Source of the DNA: Chromera velia | Lineage: Eukaryota; Sar; Chromeraceae | Assembly (NCBI GenBank): GCA_018398765.1 | Contig: JAHBMJ010001682.1 | Coordinates: forward strand, 5,001-27,510 | Length of the DNA: 22,510 nt | Direction of reading: 5' to 3' | Part shown: positions 10,697 to 19,695 of the stretch, piece after piece | Numbering within the stretch: position 1 is the stretch's first letter | How the letters are laid out: every line of letters begins with the position of its first letter | The notes under the pieces: model-generated | Database searches by the model: none | The model's input: the letters and a program-made list of their open reading frames with translations, nothing else | What the model was told of the DNA's origin: nothing | Made by a program: the position numbers and the translations under genes

Positions 10697-10865
10697 AATG
10701 GGTAAGTGAGAAAATGAAGTAAGTCAGTGAGTGAGTGAGTGAGTGAGATGAGTAGGTCAGTGAGTGAGTGAGTGAGCGCGCGAGTGAGTGAATGAGTGTA
10801 TGAATGAGTGAGTGAGTGAGTAAGATGAGTGAATGAGTGAGTGAGTGAGTGAGTGTGACTAAGTG
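10697..10865 (+). repeat. Left half of a GAGT/GTGA microsatellite array
   Basis: The stretch is mostly GAGT units with variants (GAAT, GTAT). It ends GTGACTAAGTG right before the 10866 element. The same kind of array resumes at 19459 after the nested transposons, so the two look like one array split by insertion. Confidence 0.85.
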
Positions 10866-10884
10866 CATCTATGAGGAATGATAA

Positions 10885-11225
10885 ACTGAAATATCTGAGA
10901 TATTTCAAGATATTTATAGATATTTCTATCCCCCATTAAATATCTTCACATATCTTAAATATCTCAGATATTTCATAATAGTTCATATCTTTAAATATCT
11001 GACTGCATCAAATTATGTAGAGGAAAGATATTTGAAGATATTTTTAGATATTTATTTTAGAAAATATTTATCTTTAATTATATAACTAATACAATAGACT
11101 ATGCAGTTGATTGAATACTAGCAAATATCTGTAAATATCTGGTGATATCTTAGAATATAGAAAGATATTTTGAATTTGTCTACAAATATCTCAAAATATT
11201 TACAATTATTTTGAGATATGTATGG
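10885..11225. repeat. AT-rich subterminal ATATC/GATAT repeats, left side
   Basis: Many diverged copies of (A)AATATCT and AGATATTT lie in both orientations, giving a strongly palindromic AT-rich block. The same motif family is at 13890-14066 on the other side of the element. Confidence 0.8.
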
Positions 11226-11235
11226 ACAAACATTT

Positions 11236-11640
11236 TTTGGAAGGAAGGAAGGAAGGAAGGAAGGAAAGAAGGAAGGAAAGAAGGAAGCAAGGAGGGAGAG
11301 AGGGAAGGAAGGAAGGAAGAAAGGAAGCAAGCAGGCTAGCAAGGAGGGAAGGAAAGAAGGAAGCTAGGAGGGAGAGAAGGAAGGAAGGAAGGAAGAAAGG
11401 AAGGAAAGAAGGAAGAAAGGAAGGAAGGAAGGAAGGACGGAAGGTCCCGGGAAGGAAGGAAGGACGGAAGGAAGGAAGGAAGAAAGGAAGGAAGGAACGA
11501 AGGAAGGAAGGAAGAAAGAAAAAAAAAAAGAAAGAAATAAAGAAAGAAAGAAAGGAAGGAAGGGAGGGAGGGAGGGAGAGGGGGAGGGAGGAAGGGACTT
11601 AAAGGAAGAAAGAAGGAAGAGAGGGAGGAAGAGAAGGATA
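11236..11640 (+). repeat. GGAA/GAAA purine microsatellite block
   Basis: About 400 bp of GGAA units with GCAA, GGGA and A-run interruptions. The long Lys/Arg/Glu/Gly frames across it, and Ser/Phe/Pro frames on the other strand, come from the repeat and are not genes. Confidence 0.95.
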
Positions 11641-11930
11641 CATTGCACAAAACCTGATTTAGTTGTCAATCTGAGAGTCGCAGCGTGACCTAGGAACCAC
11701 CCACACCCAGTTTTTCGGTGGAACTCCAGAGATTGAAACAGTCGTGGTTGAAAACTTCATCTTCTTTTAGTTTTCTCGGTGACATCAGGCCCCCCTCTAA
11801 CCATTCCGAAGTCGTCCTGGCCCCCATCAATGGCTCCAACTACAAAGTTTTTCTCGGCAGTTCGGACCTTGCCGTCCCTTTGCATAAAGGGCTCCACCAG
11901 GGAAGACTCTCCAACAAACATACCGATGGA
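11641..11930. other. Single-copy-looking spacer between the two GGAA blocks
   Basis: I see no repeat, RNA gene or domain-like frame here. The only long frames run on into the neighbouring microsatellites. Confidence 0.5.
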
Positions 11931-12190
11931 AGGAAGGAAGTCTCTCAGGATGGAAGGAAGGGAAGGAAAGAAGGAAGGAAGGAAGGAAGGAAGGAAGAAA
12001 AGAAGAAAGGAAGAAAGGAAGGAAGAAAGGGGAGGAAGGGAAGGAAGGAAGGAAGGAAGAAAGGGAAGGAAACGAAGGAAGGAGGGAAGGAAGGGAAGGA
12101 AGAAGGAATGGAAGGAAGGAAGGCAAGAAGAAATGAAGGAACGGAACGGAAGGGAAGGGAAGAAAAGGGAAAGAACGAACGAACGAGGGA
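11931..12190 (+). repeat. Second GGAA purine microsatellite block
   Basis: GGAA/GAAA/GGGA units end in a short GAAC repeat near 12172-12184. The same low-complexity warning applies as for the block at 11236. Confidence 0.95.
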
Positions 12191-12201
12191 AGGTCTGTTT
12201 T

Positions 12202-12675
12202 GCCTCGCTGTTCTCTGGATGGGGAGAGAGGAAAAGACAAAGAGACGTTGTGCTGGGGGAGGATACACTCACTGCTCGTGCTGCGAAACTCAGTCTGTTG
12301 AGAAGTCTCCTTTCTGTCAGCACAAGGGTCTATCTCGTGAAGGAAAATGTTTGTGCCTCGCTGTTCTATGGATGGGGAGAGAGGAAAACAAAGAGAGACG
12401 TCGAGCTGGGGGAGGATACACTTACTGCTTATGGCGCGGAACTGCTGAAAAGTCTCCTTTCTGTCAGCACAAGGGTCTGTCTTGCGAAGAAAAATGTTTG
12501 CCTCGCTGTTGTGTGGGTAGGGAGAGAGGAAAACAAAGAGAGACGTCGAGCTGGGGGAGGATACACTCACTGTTCATGCTATGGAACCGATGACGAGTCT
12601 GCTTTCTGTCAATACAAGTGCCTGTCTCGCCAAGGAAAAATGTTTCCCTCGCGGTTGTACGGATGGCGGATGCAG
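12202..12675 (+). repeat. Minisatellite of ~145-153-bp units, three copies plus a partial fourth
   Basis: Units begin at GCCTCGCTGTT at 12202, 12355 and 12500, with a diverged start at 12646. Each contains GGGGGAGGATACACT and, later, CTTTCTGTCA. Spacings are 153, 145 and 146 bp, so the frame is not kept between units and coding is unlikely. Confidence 0.85.
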
Positions 12676-12709
12676 AGAAAAGAAACAAAGGAGACGAACA
12701 CTCTATAAA

Positions 12710-13640
12710 CATGACACACCAGGGTGCACAGCGTTAATGCTCCAAGTGACCTTCATTTTTGCCTCAAAGGCAGGTTGATAGGGTGACTCGAAAAATCTTG
12801 GGAAAAGCAACAACAAGGATGCACTCTCAAAAATCAGTGGAGACGACGGAGGGAAAAATCACAGCTGCACTGAGGCTAGCATACTGCATGGAAAAGCGAT
12901 GGAGCTCTCCAATCTGTAACGGAAACACTTGAATTTCCAAGCACTTCAGAGCCAACTGAAGGAACGCAGAGTTACTGAGGCAGTTTTGCGATGTTTTGCT
13001 CAGCAAAAAACTCTGCGTGGAGGCCATACATATATGGAGGCCAAATGGTCTCCCGAAAAGCATGTATGCATGGAATGCATGCATGGGCTGCATGCATGTG
13101 GGCCAGCGGCCGCGGTGGCACGCGGGATGTTCGGATTGCATCGCATGCGGGCGGCGGCCCCGGCACGAATACCCCCCCCCCGGCGCCGCATAGCCGACTT
13201 ATTTCTGATGTTGCCGAATAGTCGGCTACGCGTCAAAATAGCACATGCAAGTCTCTTTACTGATTGTCCTCATCACAAAAGCACGTTCAAACCGTTCAGA
13301 AAGGTGCACCGGTTCTGTAGATATCTGGTTTTGTCGTTCTAAAGGTAAGGAAAGCGGTCAAACGCCTGTTTTTTTCGATGTCCGGAGGAGACGGTCGGGG
13401 TTTTGTGCCACCCGACCCACCTCAAACAGAAGCTAGAAGTGGTTTTGAGAGCTCCAGAGCACGCGAACGCACCAAAGTCCCTGCATCTGCTGCGCCTAAG
13501 ACAGATAGGCTTGTGGTGCGTATCCAAAACAAGAGGAAAAAGGGACTTCCAGAACCGCCCCTGCTCATTTTTTTAAGAAAAAAAAGTACCGTGAGAGTCA
13601 AAACACTTCACTAAAGCTACTTGAAGAGACTTAGACTGGT
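12710..13640. other. Interior of the 10866-14085 element with no recognised gene
   Basis: Short frames only, none with domain-like content. A cluster of GCATGCAT motifs lies near 13063-13100. A hairpin with about 9-bp arms (TAGCCGACT at 13191-13199, AGTCGGCTA at 13220-13228) sits at the start of the loop of the inverted repeat described next. Confidence 0.5.
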
Positions 13641-13790
13641 TGTGCTGAGAGACTGTTGATATCAGAATTAAGTCCTCAGTCCGGCGCCACCATGGGCGGG
13701 GGGAGGGGTTATTGATGCTGGGACCGCCGCCCGCATGCGATCCTAATGCCTACATACCCCCGCGGCCCGCACGTGGTCCACGACCTATAT
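13098..13790. repeat. Nested inverted repeat, arms about 90-110 bp
   Basis: The arm near 13098-13188 contains TCGCATGCGGGCGGCGG. Its reverse complement, CCGCCGCCCGCATGCGA, is at 13724-13740 within the other arm (about 13678-13790). Imperfect matching extends on both sides, including GCGGCC and GGCGCC blocks. With a ~490-bp interior, this could be a small foldback element nested in the larger one, or a remnant. Confidence 0.5.
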
Positions 13791-13889
13791 GCCAGGAATA
13801 GCCATGAAGCTGATTGGGGTGTCGCGAATCGTGATATCAGTCTAATCCTAGGTCTGACCCGTAGTCTGTCCCTAAGTCTGACTCATACA

Positions 13890-14066
13890 TAAGATAATGA
13901 TAGATAATGATAATGATAATCAAATTATTTGAAATAATTATTTGATGAAATATCATCAAATATCTTAAAATATCCTGAAATATCATAAATATCCCCAAAT
14001 ATCTTCAAATATCTGGATATTCGGATATTTTATAATCAAATATCTTAGATATACGGATATTTCAGT
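13890..14066. repeat. AT-rich subterminal ATATC repeats, right side
   Basis: Diverged AAATATC units with ATAATGATAATGATAA runs mirror the block at 10885-11225. This supports the two ends belonging to one element. Confidence 0.75.
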
Positions 14067-14085
14067 TTGTCATTCCCCATAGATG

Positions 14086-14416
14086 TGAGATGTGCGAGTC
14101 TAGTGCTAGTGGGATTAGCATTGAGACTCACGTGTACACAGCCAGGACTATAGGTTCGTCGATCGATACACGAAGACTGACAGTCTAGGTCTGTCGTTCT
14201 GTTTGGCAGTGGCTAGCTGTATCATTGAATTCGATCTGCTCAGTTATGAATCAGCAGAGTGTCTTTGCATGCATGGGTTCGTGTGCGGGTGTCTTTGCAT
14301 GCATGGATTCGTGCGCGGGTGCGTGGGCTGAGTCTGCACACTCTGAATGCTGCGCTTGCTGTTTGCTGGCCCCGGAACGCTGTATAGTGTGTGCATAGCT
14401 ACCGCGGCACACAACA
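14086..14416 (-). repeat. 3' LTR of the copia element
   Basis: It differs from the other LTR at 14 of 331 positions by eye, all transitions. It contains a 30-bp tandem duplication (14259-14288 and 14289-14318) beginning GTGTCTTTGCATGCATGG. The first two bases, TG, adjoin the end of the 10866-14085 element. Confidence 0.9.
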
Positions 14417-16080
14417 CAGCTTCCTTTTTGTCTTTTGTTTCTCCCTCTCCTCGGGTTCCACGTACCGGTGGAAGAAAGGAGACAGCAGCTGGGGAGATAT
14501 GCTTTTTGTCAGAGGGTCTGCCCGGTTCTCAGAGGTGGCGACATAGGAAAGACGGATTTTGCTTTCGTCCATCGCATCGCGCAGGGATAGTGTCTGCACA
14601 ACAAGAGAGTGAAGGGTGCGCTCCAACAGTTTCTCTTGAAGGGACTCAATGACCTTCATCACAGCACGTTCGGACGGCCGCGGGCGGTCGGCACCCACTA
14701 AGTCCAAGATGTCTTTGGCATCTGTGTACACAGTGCCAGTGACTCCTTTCTGCCACACCGTCCGCAAACACAGGAGAAGGGACTCTAAGAAGTCCACAAG
14801 GTCGTGGGAAGCATATAGCTCTGCACGCGCACTGCTGCAGGCAACACGGGGCTGCCGGAATGAGCGCCAGTGGAGGAGGGAGTTCCCAATGCTGAGGAGC
14901 CAGCCAGTGTGAGGATGGGCACACCCGGCGGTTCCTAGTGCGGCGTCCCCCCACCCCTTCAAATGGAGAGGCTTCTCCGATCGAGGGGGAATATCATCCC
15001 TTCTGATGCTGAGAGAGCGGTCTCGGGTGGCTGCTACGCAGCGGACAGCACTGTGCAGGAAGGAATGGCTTCGCTCTGTGGGGCAGGCAACAGATCGGCT
15101 GAGCTCGTTGCAAGCTTCGGCAAGGTCTGGACGGGTATCCCGGGCAACCCACGCCAGGCCCCCTAGCAATGAGCGAAACTGCTTCACTGCAGGGGGAGAC
15201 AGAGGAGACGATGTGTCGTGACGGTCGCGGGAATTGAGGGGGAGGGGGGTGGAGGGAATGGGGCCCTCAGGAACAGAGGTTCCAAGGGACTGCAGGTATT
15301 CGGATTGGCTGATTTGGATCTCATCCTTCTTCAGTTCGAAATCAACACCCGCCCAGCGCACTTTGCCCTCATCGGTAGGATGGGTCTCTTTGATGGTGAA
15401 GGGTCCCTTGCGCGCGATCTCGGCAACAAGGGTCGAAGAAGAGATGGAGATGCCTAGGATGGCAAGGTCATCAACGAAAGTGGCACACAAACCGATCAGT
15501 CGGGAGCCTGCAGTACCAGGCTTTCCTGTCCACTTCCACCACAGCCCCGGCACCCCACTTTTCGTCCACCCGGCCTCCATCAAAGCACGGTCCCGATGCC
15601 CCTCGAAGATGAACCCACTGTCTTTCAAGCCGTAGATGGCTTTTTGCAGACGCCAAAGGTGGGTGAGAAACTAGGAGTGGTCGGGGGGTGGACGGACGTA
15701 GGTAGGGGAGTCATCTTCGGAAGCAGGGCGGGATATGGTGAGATACGCGTTCTCGATATCTCCAATGATGAATCCTGTCAGGGGGTCAAAGTCGGAGAAC
15801 GCAAAAGCAATGCAGAAAGCAAGGCGCAAAGCTTACTGTGCTGCTGTTGTGTTGGAAACGGGAACGTCTTGGTGCTTGTCGAAACGGGAAGAGCCGTTTG
15901 CACATAGACGAGACTTAAAGATGCGCTCCTCCACAGACACTCTCTTCAGAGTGTCCCTCCACAGGAGAAGAATGGCGGTGCGACATGCGGAGGGCGGCAC
16001 AGCCTCCACAGGGACGGACTCTTTGACTTCATAGTCCTCAAACTTCTTTAATTCCTTCTCCCTCGCACTCTGTCTGAGCT
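14399..16080 (-). pseudogene. Reverse transcriptase and RNase H segment of the copia polyprotein
   Basis: The RT begins near 16080. It shows FKSRLCANG, IGDIENAYL, LQKAIYGLKDSG, then FVDD (15478-15467) as the catalytic YVDD-type box. The copia signature FRSLLGGLAWVARDTRPDLA follows. RNase H residues are Asp at 14947 (GWGDAALG), Glu at 14821 (SARAELYA) and Asp at 14722 (YTDAKDI). The end, YVATSENRADPLTKSI, is the usual copia C-terminal motif. Stops lie at 15833 (TAA) and 15671 (TAG). Confidence 0.85.
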
Positions 16081-16513
16081 CTTTCTCTTCCGAGGTCAGA
16101 TCCCTGGCGCGAACAGGGATATGGGTCCGTGCTGTATTGAAGGCTCCATCAAGGAGACTGCACGGATTTAGTTTCGCTGGGGATGCTGTAGAGGTAGGAA
16201 GGTCCGTCCACTCTTCTGAGACGGCAAACAGGCAGGCCAGATCGGCAAGGGTGGGAAGGCTCCAAAGAGACTCGGGGGTTGGGGTGCAGGCTATGGAAAA
16301 AGCAGATGCGTGCTCGACTGTAGAGGCAGAACTGAGCTTACCTGCAGGAGAGATTTGAACTTGTCTCTCCTTGATCTCATCAAGAGACACAACGCAGATA
16401 TTGGGAACGTAGGCTCAAGGCTGCTGCTGCTGGTATCGGATACGGGATCCCTGGGGCCGTCTCCACATAGGCGCAAAGATGCGGGATTGCAGTGCTGCTT
16501 TCCGGACGGACCC

Positions 16514-17790
16514 CTACGCATGCACCTCAACTAGCTCGGTCGATTCATCAACAGCCTGCACGCTGCCGAGGAAATGTTTGCCCGTCTCGGGCACCTCCCA
16601 CACAATCATCTCTCCCTGGGTTAGATCAGAGACAGAGGCAGGGTGGGGAATAATGGAGGAGACGAGAGGGCGCTCGGGTGCAGCCACGGGGGGAACGCGC
16701 GAGGATGGAACCTGTGAAGAAGGAGCAGGGGGGTCAGAATTGGAAAGGACCCGTGGGAATGCATGAAATGCTCGGGTGGAACCTGCACAGTCGGCGGGGG
16801 CTGCTCTCAGACAGCGAAGGTGGGTGACAGTAGAACGTTTAGTGCGTAGAATGTGAATTGTGTACACCCTTGTCCCATGTTGCTGTTTCACCACAGCAGG
16901 CTCATATAAGTCAGCCCCTCTGTCTCTCCCCAATTCTGGATGGTAAAAGAGAACCCGCTCACCCACAGCAAAACTTTTCTCAGGGGGAGCCGTTCTTGTT
17001 ATTTCAGTCAAAAGGTCTCGCATTGCTTGAATGGAGGGACTGAAAGCAGGCTGACCGTAACGACGCTCGACGGAAGAGATCCCATCTCTCCCCGGACGGC
17101 GGTTGTAGCGCTCGACAGCGAGCTGAACGAAGTCAGGCCAGCGCTCGGATGGCAGGCCTTTGTCGTGCACAATTGCACGCAGAATCACATCCACCTCCCG
17201 ATGGGAGCGCTCCAATGCACCAAGGGAGCGGTGCCAACCAACGGGAGCATAAGCGTGCCCGACGTCTTGCTGCTCCAAAAAAGTGGCCCAGTCTCCCTGA
17301 AACTCTGTCCCAAGGTCCGTGAGGATTTCTGTGGGAAGGAAACCAGGGGAGCTTTCTACTCATCGTTGGAAGGCAGAGCGGATGGAGGAGGCCCTTTTGT
17401 CCTCCAATGGAATGTAGTGCAAATCATCCTCCCACATGTCCTTCAGGGTGAGGTAATACCACTCACCCGGACGGTCCTGCCGACTATACACAAGATCGGC
17501 TTGCATCTGCTGGCGAGGGCCAGTGACTTCTGTGCGTGAGGTCTTCCCATCGGAGACGTTGCGTGGTTTGACGTGCGCACACGTACCTCCATGAATACAG
17601 TCATGCAAAGCCCGTTGAACGGCACCGCAGGTGGGGCCATTGGGAAGACTGGGAATGCCCTACAGGGCACGACGCAGAGAGCGATGCGTCTTTATGACTC
17701 CCGCATGCCCGATCTCAACATGGTGGGCATGAATGGGGTCATCCATCAGTGCCGCGGTCCGGGACTGTCACAATTTCGTCTTATGCTGAT
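16514..17790 (-). pseudogene. Integrase segment of the copia polyprotein
   Basis: The frame shows an HHCC-like zinc region (HVEIGHAG near 17735, then cysteines around 17602-17640). The catalytic core has an Asp at 17497 (QADLVY), an Asp at 17317 (LTDLGTEF) and a Glu at 17212 (GALERSHRE), giving about D-59-D-34-E. GRDGISSVERRYGQP and a basic C-terminal domain follow. Stops at 17660 (TAG) and 17360 (TGA) interrupt it. The order of the integrase before RT is diagnostic of Ty1/copia as opposed to gypsy. Confidence 0.8.
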
Positions 17791-18172
17791 CGGGGCCCGC
17801 GTCTCGGGAGGGTGAGTCGGAACGCTGGTGTCGGGACTTACAATTACCCCGTCGGGCCTTTTTTTTCGCCTCCCTTACCCCTTTTACCCTCACGGTGGAA
17901 CCCAAAAGCAGGACAAGAGGACCGAAAGATGATACCGGCTCTTGTGAAGCCTTAGGAAGAGAACGAAATTCGGTGCGTTCTTGCTGCCGTCGTCGCTGAA
18001 AGAAAGTGGGATGGATCAGCTCGGGAGGGTCAGAAGGCTGCCCATGGGCAATGGCGGCGACGCGGTCGGGGGAGAACCCCACGGGGTCACGGGGTTCAAA
18101 ACAGTGGACGTGCACAAGCTCGTCCTGTTCAGAGGGCCAAGAAACCCGTTTGCCATGTGAGGGAGACGGGGA

Positions 18173-19102
18173 TTACTTCAATGCAGATTTGTAGGCAGGC
18201 TGCAAGGGGTCTGTGGGAGAGGGGCTAATCGGTCTAGAGTTGGCTGCCAAAGTCAGAGGCGGTCCAGGGCAGGCAGGGTCTGCTGGATGGCTGGACTCCG
18301 CGCGGCTTGCTGGGCGAAGGCGGGGCGGCTGAGTGATGTTGAGATAAAGCAAATTGTTACGGGCAAGCTTGAAGTGCAGGGACTGGTGAGTGGGGATAGA
18401 AAGGATGCCAGTGGCGTAGCTGAAGACAGCACGCAACGGAATCAAACTGGCATTTCCAATCAGGATGGGGGTGACGGCATCCGTCTCGGAGTCCAGGATG
18501 TCGCACTCCAAGTGGAGGTCTCCAGAGGAAGGAGAGTGGCAGGGAATGATGGCCAGGCGCTGGACCTGCACTGGGCCATTTGTGGTGATCGTTTGGCAGG
18601 GGCAGGGGCTGGGTTTCTCGTCCCACCATAGTCCCTGTTCTGCTGCGAACTTCTGCAAGAACCCGCGAGTGCACGAAGTGCGACTTGTCCCAACATCCAG
18701 GATCGCAAAGAGGCCATCGAAAGAGAAACTGGCTCGGCTGGCAGGATAATGGGACCGCACAGCAGAGAGAGCGTGCTCCAGTGCTTCACGGACAGAAGGA
18801 GGCAAACTGCCAAGCAACGGGAGCAGATCTGACACGTCTGGGTGGAGATCGGAAGTCTCATCCACAAACACAGGGTTCGAGAGAACCAGCAACGATGAGC
18901 AACTAGCAGACTGAATACCGTTGCACGAGGGAGGCACGCAGAACGAACGGGCTTCAAAAACAAAAGAATCTGGCCTTTGTGGGGCAGATGCTGCACAGAA
19001 GCCACGCTGCGCTCCTTGACAATAGGGAAGACCGGAGAGGGAAGCTCCCATCGCGGGCCACACAATCCAGGACACCAATACGAAACGAGACCAAGAGGTC
19101 AC
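18173..19102 (-). pseudogene. Protease-containing N-terminal segment of the copia polyprotein
   Basis: About 135 residues of unknown character precede FAILDVGTSRTSC, a retropepsin-like active site (usual form LDSGAS or DTGA). Downstream PILIGNASLIPL fits the second conserved loop of the fold (hydrophobic-G). The N-terminal part has scattered cysteines but no CX2CX4HX4C knuckle. It ends at a TAA that may derive from CAA. Confidence 0.6.
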
Positions 19103-19127
19103 CTGGAAATTGCAGGCGAAGCTACCA

Positions 19128-19458
19128 TGAGGTATGCGAGTCTAGTGCTAGTGGGATTAGCATCAAGACTCACGTGCACACAGCCAGGACTATAGGTTCG
19201 TCGATCGATACATGAAGACTGACAGTCCAGGTCTGTCGTTCTGTTCGGCAGTGGCTAGCTGTATCATTGAATTCGATCTGCTCAGTTATGAATCAACAGA
19301 GTGTCTTTGCATGCATGGGTTCGTGCGCGGGTGTCTTTGCATGCATGGATTCGTGCGCGGGTGCGTGGGCTGAGTCTGCACACTCTGAATGCTGCACTCG
19401 CTGTTTGCTGGCCCCGGAACGCTGTATAGTATGTGCATAGCTACCACGGCACACAACA
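19128..19458 (-). repeat. 5' LTR of the copia element
   Basis: Partner of the repeat at 14086-14416 and the same length, with no indels between them. It retains more CpG sites than its partner at several differing positions, for example within CGTGCGCGGG and TTCGGCAG. Confidence 0.9.
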
Positions 19459-19695
19459 CTAAGTGACTGAATGACTGAGTATATGACTGAGTGAGTGACT
19501 GAGTATGTGAGTATATGAGTGAGTAAGTGAGTGAGTGAGTGAGTGAGTGAGTCAGTGAATGAGTGAGTGAGTGAGTAAGTGACTGAGTGAGTGAGTGAGT
19601 AGTCAGTTAGTGAGTTAGTAAGTTAGTGAGTGAGTGAGTAAGTGAGTGAGTATATGAGTGAGTGAATGAATCAGGTGAGTAAGTGAGTAAGGTGA
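19459..19695 (+). repeat. Right half of the GAGT/GTGA microsatellite array
   Basis: Starts CTAAGTGACTGAATGACTGAG directly after the LTR and continues as GAGT units with GTAT and TTAG variants. It continues the array that ends at 10865. Confidence 0.85.

Larger units (their letters stand above)
10866..14085. mobile_element. Candidate non-autonomous element with 30-bp terminal inverted repeats, 3220 bp
   Basis: The left end (10866-10895) and the reverse complement of the right end (14056-14085) match over 30 bp with two differences, both transitions; each starts CATCTATG. Inside each end lies AT-rich sequence made of AAATATC/GATATTT motifs (10885-11225 and about 13890-14066). The interior holds two purine-rich GGAA arrays, a ~150-bp tandem repeat and a further inverted repeat. 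No transposase-like protein is seen, so it would depend on an element elsewhere. Its right end abuts the copia LTR, and TG lies on both sides (10864-10865 and 14086-14087), a possible 2-bp target duplication. The family is not recognised. Confidence 0.65.
14399..19102 (-). pseudogene. pol: Copia-type polyprotein (protease-integrase-RT-RNase H), one frame with eight internal stops
   Basis: A single minus-strand frame runs from just inside the 5' LTR to its terminal stop at 14399-14401, which lies inside the 3' LTR. It is broken by stops at 18173, 17768, 17660, 17360, 16514, 16415, 15833 and 15671 (lowest base of each), with no frameshift needed. Recognisable parts in order: aspartic protease motif ILDVGTS (Asp at 18697), integrase, reverse transcriptase with FVDD, and RNase H. 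No CCHC zinc knuckle or gag-like region is seen in the ~135 codons before the protease. The first in-frame ATG is at 19051, well after the frame opens, so the original start is uncertain. The element cannot make a full polyprotein by normal translation. Confidence 0.85.
14086..19458 (-). mobile_element. Degenerate Ty1/copia-type LTR retrotransposon, 5373 bp
   Basis: Two 331-bp direct repeats (14086-14416 and 19128-19458) bound a 4711-bp interior. On the minus strand the LTR starts TGTTGTGTG and ends CTCA. Directly inside the 5' LTR the minus strand reads TGGTAGCTTCGCC, which fits a primer-binding site starting opposite a tRNA CCA end. A purine-rich tract (AAAAAGGAAG) precedes the 3' LTR. The domain order protease, integrase, reverse transcriptase, RNase H is that of Ty1/copia. 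A 5-bp duplication CTAAG is found at 19459-19463 and, beyond the nested element, at 10859-10863. Confidence 0.9.

Noticed and set aside
11222-11669. Long Lys/Arg/Gly-rich (plus) and Ser/Phe/Pro-rich (minus) open frames
   Set aside because: They are direct translations of the GGAA microsatellite; both strands are open because the repeat lacks stop codons.
11718-12713. 291-309-residue plus-strand frames and 188-247-residue minus-strand frames
   Set aside because: They cross a GGAA microsatellite and a minisatellite whose unit lengths do not keep a frame; no domain-like sequence is present.
12929-13342. 137-residue plus-strand frame in the nested element
   Set aside because: It spans the GCATGCAT cluster and one arm of a GC-rich inverted repeat; no transposase-like motif.
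14081-14085. AGATG as the left target duplication of the copia element
   Set aside because: It does not match CTAAG at the right flank and belongs to the terminal inverted repeat of the adjoining element.
15234-15635. 133-residue plus-strand frame and neighbouring plus-strand frames at 14347-19215
   Set aside because: They are antisense to the copia polyprotein, whose minus-strand frame carries all recognisable motifs.
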